The notes beneath the pieces are model-generated. The model did no database searches, was not told the DNA's origin, and saw only the letters and a program-made list of their open reading frames with translations. A stretch of 38,415 nt of DNA from NCBI GenBank assembly GCA_963205455.1, contig CAUJJL010000085.1, forward strand, positions 1-38,415, given 5' to 3'. Shown piece by piece: positions 9,754 through 18,662 of the stretch. Made by a program: the position numbers and the translations under genes. Position 1 is the first letter of the stretch. The number at the start of each line of letters is the position of its first letter. Source of the DNA: Verrucomicrobiota bacterium (GTDB taxonomy: Bacteria; Verrucomicrobiota; Verrucomicrobiia; Opitutales; Opitutaceae).

Positions 9754-12700
9754 ATGAAAACCTCATCCACTACGCTCATGTCCACCCTGTCCGGACATTT
9801 CGAACGGCTGCGTTCTCTCTTGTTTTGCTTCAGCCTCATGTCGGCAATCCCCTGGTACATACAAGGCGCAGAACCCGCCAGCGGAGGGATTGAAGGTCGG
9901 GTTCTGAATCCAACGACGGGAGACTATCTCGAAAAGGCACGCATATCCGTTGAAGGCACAGTACTCGAGACATTCACAGACCAGGGAGGCTATTTTCGTA
10001 TTGCCGATCTTCCTGCAGGAACCGCTCGAATACGGATATTCTTCACTGGCCTGGCACCAGAACTCCGAGATGTCGAAATCCGCGCGGGACAGGTAACCCC
10101 CCTCAACGTGGACCTCGTTCCCCATGCGGCCAGAAGCGTCATGGCCCGCGAGGGTGACCGCGTCGAGCTAAGCAGACTCGTCGTGAGCACTTCTCGAGAG
10201 ATGTCCGGTGCCGCAATCGCGATCAACGAACAAAGGTTCGCGCCAAACATCACCAATGTCGTGGCCGCAGATGAATTTGGTTATGTCGCTGAAGGCAATG
10301 TTGCCGAGTTCCTGAAGTTCCTCCCAGGCGTCGCAGTCGATTTTGTCGGTGGTAATGCGTTGGAGATTTCCCTTCACGGTGTCCCGTCAGCCAATGTTCC
10401 AGTAACGGTGGCAGGATTTAATCTCGCGGCCGCCGAGGGGACAGGCACCTCACGTTCGGTCCAAGCTGGCTTTGCGTCGACAAACAATCTCTCCCGTATC
10501 GAGGTTTCCTTCACTCCAACCCCCGAAACGCAGGGTTCGGCGCTGGCTGGCACTGTGAATCTCGTTCCACGCAGTGCATTCGAACGGGTCAAGCCTGCCT
10601 TCGGCGCCAGTGTCTATATGAGTATGCGGGACAACGCCCGCGACTTCAACAAAACACCGGGTCCCCTCGACAGGCCCACCCGCAAAGTGCATCCGGGTTT
10701 CGACTTCTCCCTCATCTATCCCGTGAACAAGCGATTTGGCTTCACGCTTTCTGGAGGACATTCAACCCAATACGTTGAAGGATCGTTGCTCAGCAATACT
10801 TGGCGCGGCACAACCGTAGGGACGAACGGTACGGCATTCCCTCACACGACACCGGATCAGCCGTACCTGTCCACTTTGCTCGTCAGCGATCGCCCAAAAA
10901 ACCAGGAGCAGAGTTCATTTGGAGCAACAGTAGATTACCGCTTATCATCAAGAGATCAGCTCTCCTTTTCGTTCCAATATTCCTCCTACGAAGAAACGAA
11001 CATCCTGCGTTCGGTAACCTTCAATGTTAACAGAGTGCTGCCAGGCGATTTCTCTCCTACCCACACCAAAGGAGCAGTCGGAGCTGGCGATCTGGTGCTT
11101 ACGCGCAGTGGACGCAATCGGAACAATCAGAACTACGCGCCAACACTTGTTTGGCGTCACAACGGCCCAGTCTGGCGTGCAGAGGCTGGCATCGGGAGTT
11201 CGCGGGCCGTTTCGCGCAACAGAGATTTGGAAAATGGATTTCTGAATACGACCCAGGCCCGTCGAACAGGAGTCACGGTGACCTTTGACGACTACACCAC
11301 AATGAGACCCCAAACAATATCCGTTACCGACGGAGCAACCGGTGCCCCAGTGGATCCCTACAACCTGTCCAGTTACGCACTCACCACCATGACCCCAACC
11401 AATCCGCGGAACGTGCAGGACGTGCAAACCGGCGCCTATGCCAATATCGGACGTAATTTCAATTGGCGCGTCCCCTTCTCTTTGAAGGCAGGCGTCGACT
11501 TTCGGAAAACAGAGCGGGACAATCTCGGAAGTACAATGACCGCAGCATTCGTTGGTGCCGATGGCCGTACCAGCACCACTCCCTTGGGGGGAAGCGACGA
11601 CTTGGCTACACCCTTTCTCGATGCAAGCTTCTCACAACGCACGGCGCCATTCGGCTTTCCAAAGATCCAGTGGATCAGCAATGAACTGCTTTGGAAATAC
11701 TACAACGCCAATCCCACCCATTTCGTGATCGATCGAAATGCCGAATATCGATCGATCGTCAGCACATCCAAATACGCTTCAGAGCTGATTTCCTCTGCCT
11801 ATCTCCGAGGCGACCTGAGTCTCATGGACCGCAGACTTCGCCTCGTTGGCGGGCTTCGAGCTGAACAAACCAATGTGAAAGCACTCGGCCCGCTGAGCGA
11901 TCCCACGCTGAACTTCCAGCGCAATCCCGACGGTACTGTCATCCTCGGTCCCAATGGCAGGCCTCTGCTGAAGGTCCCCACCACGGACGCTTTGGGTGTT
12001 TCACGGCTGACCTATATCGAACGAGGTATGAAGGCTGACAAGGAATACCTGCGGCTATTTCCGAGCTTAAATGCCAGCTACAATATTCTCGAGAATCTGA
12101 TCGCAAGGGTGGGTTACTATCATTCGGTGGGTCGACCGGACTTCAACCAGTACGCGGGCGGCGTAACCTTGCCTGATACAACCGCTGCACCAAGCTCAAC
12201 AAATAGAATCACCGTAAACAACGCAGGGATCAAGGCTTGGAGTGCCCAGTCAATGAATGTGCGGCTTGAGTACTATTTCCAAGGCGTTGGCCAAGTATCG
12301 CTGGGAGCCTTCCGGAGAAACTTCGACAACCTCTTCGCAGGGACCGTTTTTCGACCTACTTCCGAGTTTCTCGCATTGTACGGCCTGGATGAAGCAACGT
12401 ACGAACAATATGATGTGTCCACCCAGTACAATGTCGATGGCAAGGTTCACATCCAAGGCTTGGACTTCAGCTACAAGCAATCGTTGACCTTCCTGCCAAA
12501 CTGGGCACGAGGCCTGCAAATCTTTCTGAACGCGAGTGCGCAACGCACAACAGGGCCCAATTTGGGAAGCTTTACAGGAATCAATTCGCTGCCCCGCAGC
12601 GCAAGCTGGGGCGTGAGCCTGACACGCAAGAAATTCAATGTTCAGGTCAATTGGAGCTATCGTTCCAGACAACGCAGGGCGCCCGTCGCGTCTGCATCAA

Positions 12701-12927
12701 GCATTGAGCCTGGCATGTACAATTGGATCGATGAACGCCTGTTCGTGGATTTAATGGGGGAATACCACCTTTGGAAGGGGATTTCGGCATTCGCGAACTT
12801 TCGGAACCTACTGGGTGCACCTGAAAACCTCGAGATTGCAGGCCCAAGCACGCCAGACCACGCTCGTTTTCGCAGTCGCCAGGAATATGGCGTCCTATGG
12901 ACTTTCGGTTTGCGGGGCCGATTTTAG
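9754..12927 (+). CDS. TonB-dependent outer-membrane receptor
   Basis: This 1057-residue protein has a long N-terminal export region (about 1-40), a carboxypeptidase-regulatory-like domain (about 44-125; GGIEGRVLNPTTGDYLEKARI), a plug domain (about 165-285; VAEFLKFLPGVAVD, ISLHGVPSANVPVTVAGF, then RIEVSFTPTPETQGSALAGTVNL) and a beta-barrel ending in an aromatic residue (GLRGRF). It is large, as is usual for TonB receptors of Opitutaceae-like bacteria that import oligosaccharides or glycoconjugates. It follows the symporter gene by 22 bases and precedes the phosphodiesterase gene by 15, which supports one operon under the LacI protein. The substrate is presumably the glycoside, or a phosphodiester-linked form of it, that the neighbouring enzymes process. 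Confidence 0.93.
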   Translation: MKTSSTTLMSTLSGHFERLRSLLFCFSLMSAIPWYIQGAEPASGGIEGRVLNPTTGDYLEKARISVEGTVLETFTDQGGYFRIADLPAGTARIRIFFTGLAPELRDVEIRAGQVTPLNVDLVPHAARSVMAREGDRVELSRLVVSTSREMSGAAIAINEQRFAPNITNVVAADEFGYVAEGNVAEFLKFLPGVAVDFVGGNALEISLHGVPSANVPVTVAGFNLAAAEGTGTSRSVQAGFASTNNLSRIEVSFTPTPETQGSALAGTVNLVPRSAFERVKPAFGASVYMSMRDNARDFNKTPGPLDRPTRKVHPGFDFSLIYPVNKRFGFTLSGGHSTQYVEGSLLSNTWRGTTVGTNGTAFPHTTPDQPYLSTLLVSDRPKNQEQSSFGATVDYRLSSRDQLSFSFQYSSYEETNILRSVTFNVNRVLPGDFSPTHTKGAVGAGDLVLTRSGRNRNNQNYAPTLVWRHNGPVWRAEAGIGSSRAVSRNRDLENGFLNTTQARRTGVTVTFDDYTTMRPQTISVTDGATGAPVDPYNLSSYALTTMTPTNPRNVQDVQTGAYANIGRNFNWRVPFSLKAGVDFRKTERDNLGSTMTAAFVGADGRTSTTPLGGSDDLATPFLDASFSQRTAPFGFPKIQWISNELLWKYYNANPTHFVIDRNAEYRSIVSTSKYASELISSAYLRGDLSLMDRRLRLVGGLRAEQTNVKALGPLSDPTLNFQRNPDGTVILGPNGRPLLKVPTTDALGVSRLTYIERGMKADKEYLRLFPSLNASYNILENLIARVGYYHSVGRPDFNQYAGGVTLPDTTAAPSSTNRITVNNAGIKAWSAQSMNVRLEYYFQGVGQVSLGAFRRNFDNLFAGTVFRPTSEFLALYGLDEATYEQYDVSTQYNVDGKVHIQGLDFSYKQSLTFLPNWARGLQIFLNASAQRTTGPNLGSFTGINSLPRSASWGVSLTRKKFNVQVNWSYRSRQRRAPVASASSIEPGMYNWIDERLFVDLMGEYHLWKGISAFANFRNLLGAPENLEIAGPSTPDHARFRSRQEYGVLWTFGLRGRF

Positions 12928-12942
12928 GAGAAGCTGATTCGT

Positions 12943-14307
12943 ATGCATCGTCTACTCCGAATCTCGGTCGTGGTCGGTTTACTCGCCGCACCGCTGACGG
13001 CACAACCGCGGGTTGATCGCCATGTCATACTGATTACCATAGATGGATTTCCAGCCAGTATGTGGCCGGATCCATCTATCCCCTTGCCCAATCTGCGGAA
13101 ACTGGCTGCCAAGGGCGCCCAAGCTGATGCCTTGACTGTAAGCAATCCCACCATCACTTGGCCAAATCATACCACGCTAGTCACTGGAGTTACGCCACGC
13201 CGCCATGGGGTATTGTTCAACGGTTATGTCACCCGCCAAGGTCCCGGTCATCCCACTCGCAACGCACCGTGGACAGACAAGTCAATCATGGTTCGGGTGC
13301 CAACGGTCTATGATGCCGCACATGCGGCAGGGCTTACCACCGCAGAATGCGATTGGGTAGCTGTCAGCAAGGCAAAAACAATCCAATGGAGTTTCGCTGA
13401 ACTGCCCGATCCGGATGGCACCGTCGCTCGCGAAATGGTGGAAGCCGGCAAGGCGACGCGGGACGAAATCGTCGCGGCACACGCTGGTAAAGTGAAACGC
13501 AACATCGTTAGTCGAGATGAACTCTGGTTGCGGGCAGCCCAGTTCATCTTTGAGCGCCACCGTCCCAATCTGCTCCTGCTGCATTTACTGAGTACCGACA
13601 GCATACATCATCGCTATGGCCCTGGATCCTTAGCCAGCTACTCGGCTCTAGCCCTGGCGGATCGTTTGGTTGGAGATATGATACGCACTGTCGAATCCTC
13701 CGGACTCTTGGAGCAAACGACGTTCATTGTCACCACCGACCACGGCTTCAAGAAAGTTCAAACCCAGCTCTTCCCGAATGTTATCCTAAAGCATGCGGGT
13801 TATCTTCGCACTGCCGGAGCTCGTGTCATAGCATGCGACGCATTCGCAGGCACACAGGGAGGGATTGCTTTCATTTATGTTACGGATCCGTCTAAGAAGA
13901 ACGATTTGGTTCCCAAATTGAAGACCCTTTTTTCCAGGACCAAGGGAGTTGCTCAAGTATTGGATGGTGTCGAGGCACCAAGGTTAGGAATGCCTACACC
14001 CGAAGAGAACCAAGCCATGGGAGATCTGATATTGTTCGCTGATGAAGGGTACTACTTTACCGCTTCCTCGATAGAAGAATATGTGTCGAGCCCGGCCTTT
14101 GAAAACGGTGGCTCACACGGATTTCCCGCTTCAGAACCAGAACTTGATGGAATCTTTCTTGCGGCTGGAGCCGGTATAAGGGAGGGCGTTCACTTGGAAC
14201 GGGTAAGTAATCTTGATATTGCGCCCACGATCGCCCATCTGCTGCGAATCTCCTTTCCCGAAACCGATGGAAAGGTGATCGCTGAAGTTGTTTCCGACCC
14301 GCCCTAG
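12943..14307 (+). CDS. Secreted NPP-type phosphodiesterase/pyrophosphatase (alkaline phosphatase superfamily)
   Basis: This 454-residue protein has a short signal peptide (cleavage near LTA-QPR) and the metal-site pattern of nucleotide pyrophosphatase/phosphodiesterases. D34 lies in ITIDG, the likely nucleophile Thr72 in PTITWPNH, an Asp and His in TDSIHH, an Asp-His pair in TTDHGF and a late His in GGSHGF. Members hydrolyse phosphodiesters, from nucleotides to phospholipid head groups and glycerophosphodiesters. AGGAG just after the stop of the receptor gene gives a good ribosome site for the ATG at 12943. As last gene of the operon it would act in the periplasm on what the receptor admits, suggesting that the substrate may carry a phosphodiester. 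The actual substrate is unknown. Confidence 0.88.
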   Translation: MHRLLRISVVVGLLAAPLTAQPRVDRHVILITIDGFPASMWPDPSIPLPNLRKLAAKGAQADALTVSNPTITWPNHTTLVTGVTPRRHGVLFNGYVTRQGPGHPTRNAPWTDKSIMVRVPTVYDAAHAAGLTTAECDWVAVSKAKTIQWSFAELPDPDGTVAREMVEAGKATRDEIVAAHAGKVKRNIVSRDELWLRAAQFIFERHRPNLLLLHLLSTDSIHHRYGPGSLASYSALALADRLVGDMIRTVESSGLLEQTTFIVTTDHGFKKVQTQLFPNVILKHAGYLRTAGARVIACDAFAGTQGGIAFIYVTDPSKKNDLVPKLKTLFSRTKGVAQVLDGVEAPRLGMPTPEENQAMGDLILFADEGYYFTASSIEEYVSSPAFENGGSHGFPASEPELDGIFLAAGAGIREGVHLERVSNLDIAPTIAHLLRISFPETDGKVIAEVVSDPP

Positions 14308-14332
14308 TCGATGACGAGAGTTTCGAGCGACA

Positions 14333-14352
14333 TAGCCCTCTATTCCGGGCTA
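14333..14352. terminator. Possible hairpin between convergent genes
   Basis: TAGCCC (14333-14338) pairs with GGGCTA (14347-14352) around an eight-base loop. It lies between the phosphodiesterase gene and the minus-strand AraC gene and covers the AraC stop codon. There is no T-run on either side, so this is only a weak candidate. Confidence 0.3.
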
Positions 14353-15276
14353 GCCCCTATCCTCCTCCGCCCAGCGTTTCGGTGATGAACCGTGGTGGCG
14401 CCTGAACGCGCGATAGAAGGTCGAGAGGTCGTTGAAGCCCGAGGAGAACATCACGCCGATGATCGTGTGTTCCGCCTGACGAAGGAGCCGGGCGGCATGA
14501 GCCACGCGGAGCCGCTCCAGATGCTCCCAGAAAGTTGCCCCGGTCTCCTCACGAAATTTTTCGCTGAAACTCCGTCGCGACATCGCAGCGCGCGCAGCGG
14601 CCAGGTCCAGCGTCCAGTTTTCAACAAAGCTGTCCGCAACCTCCGCGGCAACCGCGCGAACTCGCGCCGCGGGCGAGTCCGCGCGCGCAAGCACCCGCGC
14701 GCGTGCGATCACCGCGAGTATTTCATTGGCTGCCGCAGTCGCCAGCGCACCGCCGCCTATCTGACCGCGCGCCTGCTCGAACAACCCTCGGCGCCACAGC
14801 GCTTCGATCCGGAGTCGCCTCACACGAACCAGCGGCCACGCCGCCTCCGCATCCCGCACCAGCGTCGCCCACAGTTCCGGCAGCTCCGGCGTGCGCCCCA
14901 GCCACGCCTGCGAAAAACACATCAGCATGAGCGCGGCCGGTTCAAGGTCACGCAAGGCATGGCTCACCCTCTCCGGAACAATGAGAATCGTGCCCGCCGC
15001 CGCGATCTTCGGCGGACGCCGGTCCACCGTCAGTTCCGCGCGCCCAGCAAGCACATACACGAGCTTGTGAAACGGATCTGCCCGCATCGCCATTGAAAAC
15101 CCCGACGCATGCGCACTCTCCGCGAACCTGAGTCCGAAAGGAGGCAAGAGCACCTTGACCGGTGAAGTGACGCGCACGCCAGCCAGATTGCCCAATTTGC
15201 CAATCACGGCAAGCCCCATCCGCCAAGACACGTCGCGGGCCTTCGGGTAAGCTTGTCCAGCCCCAAACACTGCCAT
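14350..15276 (-). CDS. AraC-family transcriptional regulator
   Basis: This 308-residue protein has an N-terminal cupin-like sensing domain (about 40-125; FHKLVYVLAGRAELTVDRRPP and ILIVPERVSHALRDLEP) and a C-terminal double helix-turn-helix (about 210-305; SRRSFSEKFREETGATFWEHL, then FSSGFNDLSTFYRAFRRHHG). It is most likely the activator of the divergent corrinoid operon. The ATG at 15276 shares two bases with the ATG of the URO-D gene on the other strand, so there is no intergenic space. The real start may be the ATG at 15219 (MGLAVIGKLGNL), which would leave more room upstream. In either case the promoters of both genes must lie within the neighbour's coding sequence. The signal could be the methylated substrate. 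Confidence 0.9.
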   Translation of the reverse strand: MAVFGAGQAYPKARDVSWRMGLAVIGKLGNLAGVRVTSPVKVLLPPFGLRFAESAHASGFSMAMRADPFHKLVYVLAGRAELTVDRRPPKIAAAGTILIVPERVSHALRDLEPAALMLMCFSQAWLGRTPELPELWATLVRDAEAAWPLVRVRRLRIEALWRRGLFEQARGQIGGGALATAAANEILAVIARARVLARADSPAARVRAVAAEVADSFVENWTLDLAAARAAMSRRSFSEKFREETGATFWEHLERLRVAHAARLLRQAEHTIIGVMFSSGFNDLSTFYRAFRRHHGSSPKRWAEEDRG

Positions 15277-16327
15277 GCACGCCCCTCTCTCCGCCCGTCG
15301 CTCAGAAATCGACTACGTTCTCCGCTGCAACCCGCCGCGCCCGGCGCCTCTTTTTCTCCCGGCCATCTACGAACACAAGGCCTGGTTCATTCATTCCACG
15401 CCATCGGACATCTCGCGCGATGCGGGTCTGCTCACGCGCGCTGTCCTTGCCGAATACGAAACAATCCAGCCCGATGCCCTCGTCATCGGTGTCGACGTCT
15501 ACAACCTCGAAGCCGAGGCCTGCGGCTGCAAGGTCTCCTTCTACGACGGCCTCGACACGAGCATTCCTGGCATCAAGCCGGGAAATCACATCGTGCATGT
15601 CGGAGACGACCTGTCCTCGTTCCGCGTGCCGAATCCCCTCACCGATGGCCGCATGCCCGTCAACATCGAGGCCGCACGCAATGTGCGCCGCGCGGTGGGC
15701 GACGACTTCTGGGTTCGCGGCGCGATCTCGGGTCCGTTCTCTCTCGCCATCTCTCTCGTCGGCGCCGAGGCGCTCTTCCTCGCCTGCCTCGACAATCCCG
15801 AGTGGGTCCACTCCTGCCTCGAGTTTAGCGGCAAGGTCATCCGTGCGTTTGCACGCGCCTACATCGATGCGGGCGTGGACGTCATCATTTTCGATTCCCA
15901 GGCCTCTCCTGAACTGCTTTCGCCGCCGATGTACGAGGAATTTGTCCTCCCTGTGACACGGGACTTCATCACTTGGGCGGCAGCGCAGGGCGTGCGCGAT
16001 GTCCCTCTGATCATCGGGGGAAACACCACGCCGATCGCCGAGCTGCAATGCCGCACCGGAGCGAACAACCTGCTCTGCGATTTCACTGCGGATTTCGACG
16101 AATGGACCCCGGCGGTCCGCGAGGCCGGCCGTGCCTTCCGCCGCAACGTTTCCCCTCGGCTCATTGAAACGTCGTCGCCTGAGAGGATCTACGAGATCGC
16201 CTCTGCCGAAGTCCGCCGCGGACGCAACATCCCGGGCTTCATCATGGGCACGGCAGTCATTCCCTTCGGCACACCCTCCGATCACATCCTTGCCGTCAGG
16301 CACGCATGTCTCGACAGCCACAACTGA
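15275..16327 (+). CDS. URO-D-family corrinoid methyltransferase (putative methyltransferase I)
   Basis: This 350-residue protein has the uroporphyrinogen-decarboxylase TIM-barrel fold used by methanogen and acetogen methyltransferases that move methyl groups to or from a corrinoid protein. The next gene encodes such a corrinoid protein, nine bases downstream, so this is probably the substrate-specific demethylase and not a haem enzyme. In MtaA/MtbA/CmuA-type enzymes zinc is held by an HxC motif followed by GN, and by a later Cys. Here the first motif reads LIIGGNTTPI, with I246 and G248 replacing His and Cys. The later site reads MGTAVIPFGTP, with T326 where Cys is expected. The zinc site therefore seems absent. 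ATG 15275 fits the family N-terminus, as no other Met precedes the conserved core. Confidence 0.85.
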   Translation: MHAPLSARRSEIDYVLRCNPPRPAPLFLPAIYEHKAWFIHSTPSDISRDAGLLTRAVLAEYETIQPDALVIGVDVYNLEAEACGCKVSFYDGLDTSIPGIKPGNHIVHVGDDLSSFRVPNPLTDGRMPVNIEAARNVRRAVGDDFWVRGAISGPFSLAISLVGAEALFLACLDNPEWVHSCLEFSGKVIRAFARAYIDAGVDVIIFDSQASPELLSPPMYEEFVLPVTRDFITWAAAQGVRDVPLIIGGNTTPIAELQCRTGANNLLCDFTADFDEWTPAVREAGRAFRRNVSPRLIETSSPERIYEIASAEVRRGRNIPGFIMGTAVIPFGTPSDHILAVRHACLDSHN

Positions 16328-16336
16328 TCTTTTCCC

Positions 16337-16981
16337 ATGCCCGACTACGCACAAATCAATCAGTTCCTCTACGAAGGAAACGCCAAAGAGGTGGAGCGCC
16401 TCGTCCGCGAGGCTCTCGCCGAAGGCCGTCCGGTGGACGAAGTGCTGAACGAGGGCCTCATCGCCGGCATGGCGGTCGTCGGGGAGGATTTCAAGTACAG
16501 CATCCTCTATGTTCCTGAAGTCCTTGTGGCGGCCCGCGCGATGAAGGCCGGCATGGCCGTGCTCAAACCGCTGCTCACCGCGGACGCCGCGCGGAATCCC
16601 CCGCGCGGCACACTCGTGATTGGTACCGTGAAGGGCGACCTGCACGACATCGGAAAAAATCTCGTCTGCATGATGGCCGAGGGCGCCGGCTTCAAAGTGG
16701 TCGACATGGGCGTGGATCAGCCGGTGGAGAAATACATCGAGTTCGCGCGCACGCACCAGGCAAACATTGTCGGCATGAGCGCGCTGCTCACCACCACCAT
16801 GCCCTACATGAAGGTGGTCATCGACGAGTTCCAGAAGCATCCCGATCTCGCCCGCGTCAAGATCGCCGTGGGCGGTGCACCCGTAAACCGCATGTTCGCC
16901 GATGAAATCGGCGCCGACGGCTACGGCGCCGACGCACCGAGCAGCGTGGAGCTGTTCCTCAAGTTTCTGAGCGCCGCCTGA
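16337..16981 (+). CDS. Corrinoid (B12-binding) methyl-carrier protein
   Basis: This 214-residue protein matches MtaC/MtbC/MttC-type corrinoid proteins in length and layout. Residues 1-90 form the helical cap (DEVLNEGLIAGMAVVGEDF, YVPEVLVAARAMKAGMAVL). Residues from about 93 to the end form the Rossmann-like B12 domain. The lower cobalt ligand is in the DxHxxG motif, D101-L-H103-D-I-G106, within GTVKGDLHDIGKN, followed by VDMGVDQP and GMSALLTTTMPYM. In the cytoplasm it should carry the methyl group from the URO-D protein to the pterin methyltransferase encoded at 18659. Adjacent genes follow after 9 and 19 bases, which supports one transcript. Confidence 0.95.
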   Translation: MPDYAQINQFLYEGNAKEVERLVREALAEGRPVDEVLNEGLIAGMAVVGEDFKYSILYVPEVLVAARAMKAGMAVLKPLLTADAARNPPRGTLVIGTVKGDLHDIGKNLVCMMAEGAGFKVVDMGVDQPVEKYIEFARTHQANIVGMSALLTTTMPYMKVVIDEFQKHPDLARVKIAVGGAPVNRMFADEIGADGYGADAPSSVELFLKFLSAA

Positions 16982-17000
16982 GCGCTGCCGTCCTGCCGCC

Positions 17001-18662
17001 ATGAACCTTCGCGAAAAGCTGGAGAATCATGGCGACTTCCTTCTCGGCGTGGAACTCGTCTCCACCCGGGGCACCCTCACCGAAACGCGAGCAGCGCGCA
17101 CGGTCGCGTTTGCAGAGGAGTTGGCGGCCCATGACCGCGTCGACTGGGTTTCCTTCACCGACAACGCCGGCGGCAATCCCCAACTCGCCCCCGCCGCGCT
17201 CGCCAGAATCGTGCGTGCCTCGGGTCGCGATGTGGTCGTCCATCTCTCCTGCAAGGACTTCAATCGCAACGCGCTCGAGTCCGAAGTCTGGCACCTGGCG
17301 AGCGAGGGACTCCACAATCTGCTCGTCCTCTCGGGTGACTACCCGGGCCCAGGCCTCGCCGGCGGAGCCAAGCCGGTTTTCGACATCGATTCGGTCGGAC
17401 TTCTTTCCCTTCTCGCCAACCTAAACGCGGGTCTTGATGTCACCAGGCCTGGCGCGCGTCAGTCCGCGCGTCTCGCAGCCACGGAATTCTTCCCGGCCTG
17501 CGTGGTGACAAATTTCAAGCTCCATGAAAACGAGGTCATTCCCCAACTCCTAAAGCTTGAAAAGAAACTGCAGTGCGGCGCGCGCTGGATCATCAATCAG
17601 ATCGGCTACGATTCCCGAAAAATCCACGAATTGCTTCTCTGGCTGCGCCGCCGCGGCTGGGGACACGTTCCCCTCATCGGTAACGTATACGTGCTCAATC
17701 CGGCGGTCGCGCGGCTCTTCCGCGAAAAACGCATCCCGGGGGTGGTCATCTCCGATGAACTCGCCGCACTTTGCGAAGCAAAATCCCACGAACCCGATCG
17801 CGGGCGCTCCTGGTTCCTCGAACTCGCCGCCCGCCAGATCGCAATCTACCGCGGCCTCGGCTACCGGGGAGCCTACCTCGGTGGAATTCATTCGCGAGCG
17901 GACCTCGACGCCGTGCTCTCACGGGCAGACCGTTTTTCCCAAGATGCATGGAGAGAGTTCGCAGGGGAGATTCGCTACTCTCGTCCGGGAGAATTTTTCC
18001 TGTACGGGGAGGATCCCGTAACCGGCCTCGCCGATCCGGAAAACCTCAGCTCTACTCCGGCCGCACCGCGCTCTTCCAGAAACGTCACCTACTCCTACCG
18101 TTTCGCCAAAGCCGTTCACGCCGCGATGTTTACCCCGGGAAAGCGATTGTGGAACCTCGGAAAAAAGGTAACCGCATCTGCACGCGACCCGATGCAGGGA
18201 CCCAAGCTCCTGCGGATTGCCGAGAAGGTTGGAAAGTCCATGATGTTCGACTGTCGCGACTGCGGTGACTGTTCACTCCCGGAGATCGCATTTTTGTGTC
18301 CCGAATCCGCCTGCGCAAAAAATCAGCGCAACGGACCCTGCGGTGGAACTCGCGACGGACTCTGCGAGGTCGAGGACTATGAATGCATCTGGTCCCGCGC
18401 CTACGATCGCCTGGCCCACGAAGGGCGTGCGGAACAGCTCCTCGACCACGCGCCCGTGATTCAAGACCAGTCACTGCGTGGCACATCGAGTTGGGCAAAT
18501 ACCTGGCAGGGTCGGGATCATCTCACGCGAAAACTCTCCGTCCCCACCGCTGCAGCACCCGTGCCGGTGACCGGCCGCGGCGAAACTCCAGGTACTCCTT
18601 CCAATCCACAATCCGCACCTGCAACCCAGGACAATCCTCCGGAACGCCCGCCGCCTTCATGA
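17001..18662 (+). CDS. MetF-like methylenetetrahydrofolate reductase with MTHFR_C cysteine-rich domain
   Basis: This 553-residue protein begins with a MetF-like TIM barrel (about 1-300; LLGVELVSTRGT, SFTDNAGGNPQLAP, VVHLSCKDFNRNALES, NLLVLSGDYP, INQIGYD). After it comes an MTHFR_C-type domain (about 370-480) with many cysteines (CRDCGDCSLPEIAFLCP, SACAKNQRNGPCGGTRDGLC), then about 70 residues of Pro/Thr-rich tail. Reductases with this extra domain are found in acetogens and methylotrophs and interconvert methyl- and methylene-THF. Placed after the corrinoid protein, it should oxidise methyl-THF (or make it) as the next step of one-carbon flow. Its stop codon overlaps the next ATG (ATGA), so the genes are translationally coupled. 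The cysteines may bind zinc or an Fe-S centre, which cannot be decided here. Confidence 0.9.
   Translation: MNLREKLENHGDFLLGVELVSTRGTLTETRAARTVAFAEELAAHDRVDWVSFTDNAGGNPQLAPAALARIVRASGRDVVVHLSCKDFNRNALESEVWHLASEGLHNLLVLSGDYPGPGLAGGAKPVFDIDSVGLLSLLANLNAGLDVTRPGARQSARLAATEFFPACVVTNFKLHENEVIPQLLKLEKKLQCGARWIINQIGYDSRKIHELLLWLRRRGWGHVPLIGNVYVLNPAVARLFREKRIPGVVISDELAALCEAKSHEPDRGRSWFLELAARQIAIYRGLGYRGAYLGGIHSRADLDAVLSRADRFSQDAWREFAGEIRYSRPGEFFLYGEDPVTGLADPENLSSTPAAPRSSRNVTYSYRFAKAVHAAMFTPGKRLWNLGKKVTASARDPMQGPKLLRIAEKVGKSMMFDCRDCGDCSLPEIAFLCPESACAKNQRNGPCGGTRDGLCEVEDYECIWSRAYDRLAHEGRAEQLLDHAPVIQDQSLRGTSSWANTWQGRDHLTRKLSVPTAAAPVPVTGRGETPGTPSNPQSAPATQDNPPERPPPS

Noticed and set aside
14353..15275. 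A cobalamin riboswitch upstream of the corrinoid operon
   Set aside because: The upstream region is fully occupied by the AraC coding sequence and I saw no B12-box-like segment; AraC control is the simpler explanation.
15302..17002. A 566-codon open frame on the minus strand, antisense to the URO-D and corrinoid genes
   Set aside because: It is His/Asp/Gly-rich, shows no domain, and mirrors two well-supported genes; it is a by-product of high GC and codon bias.
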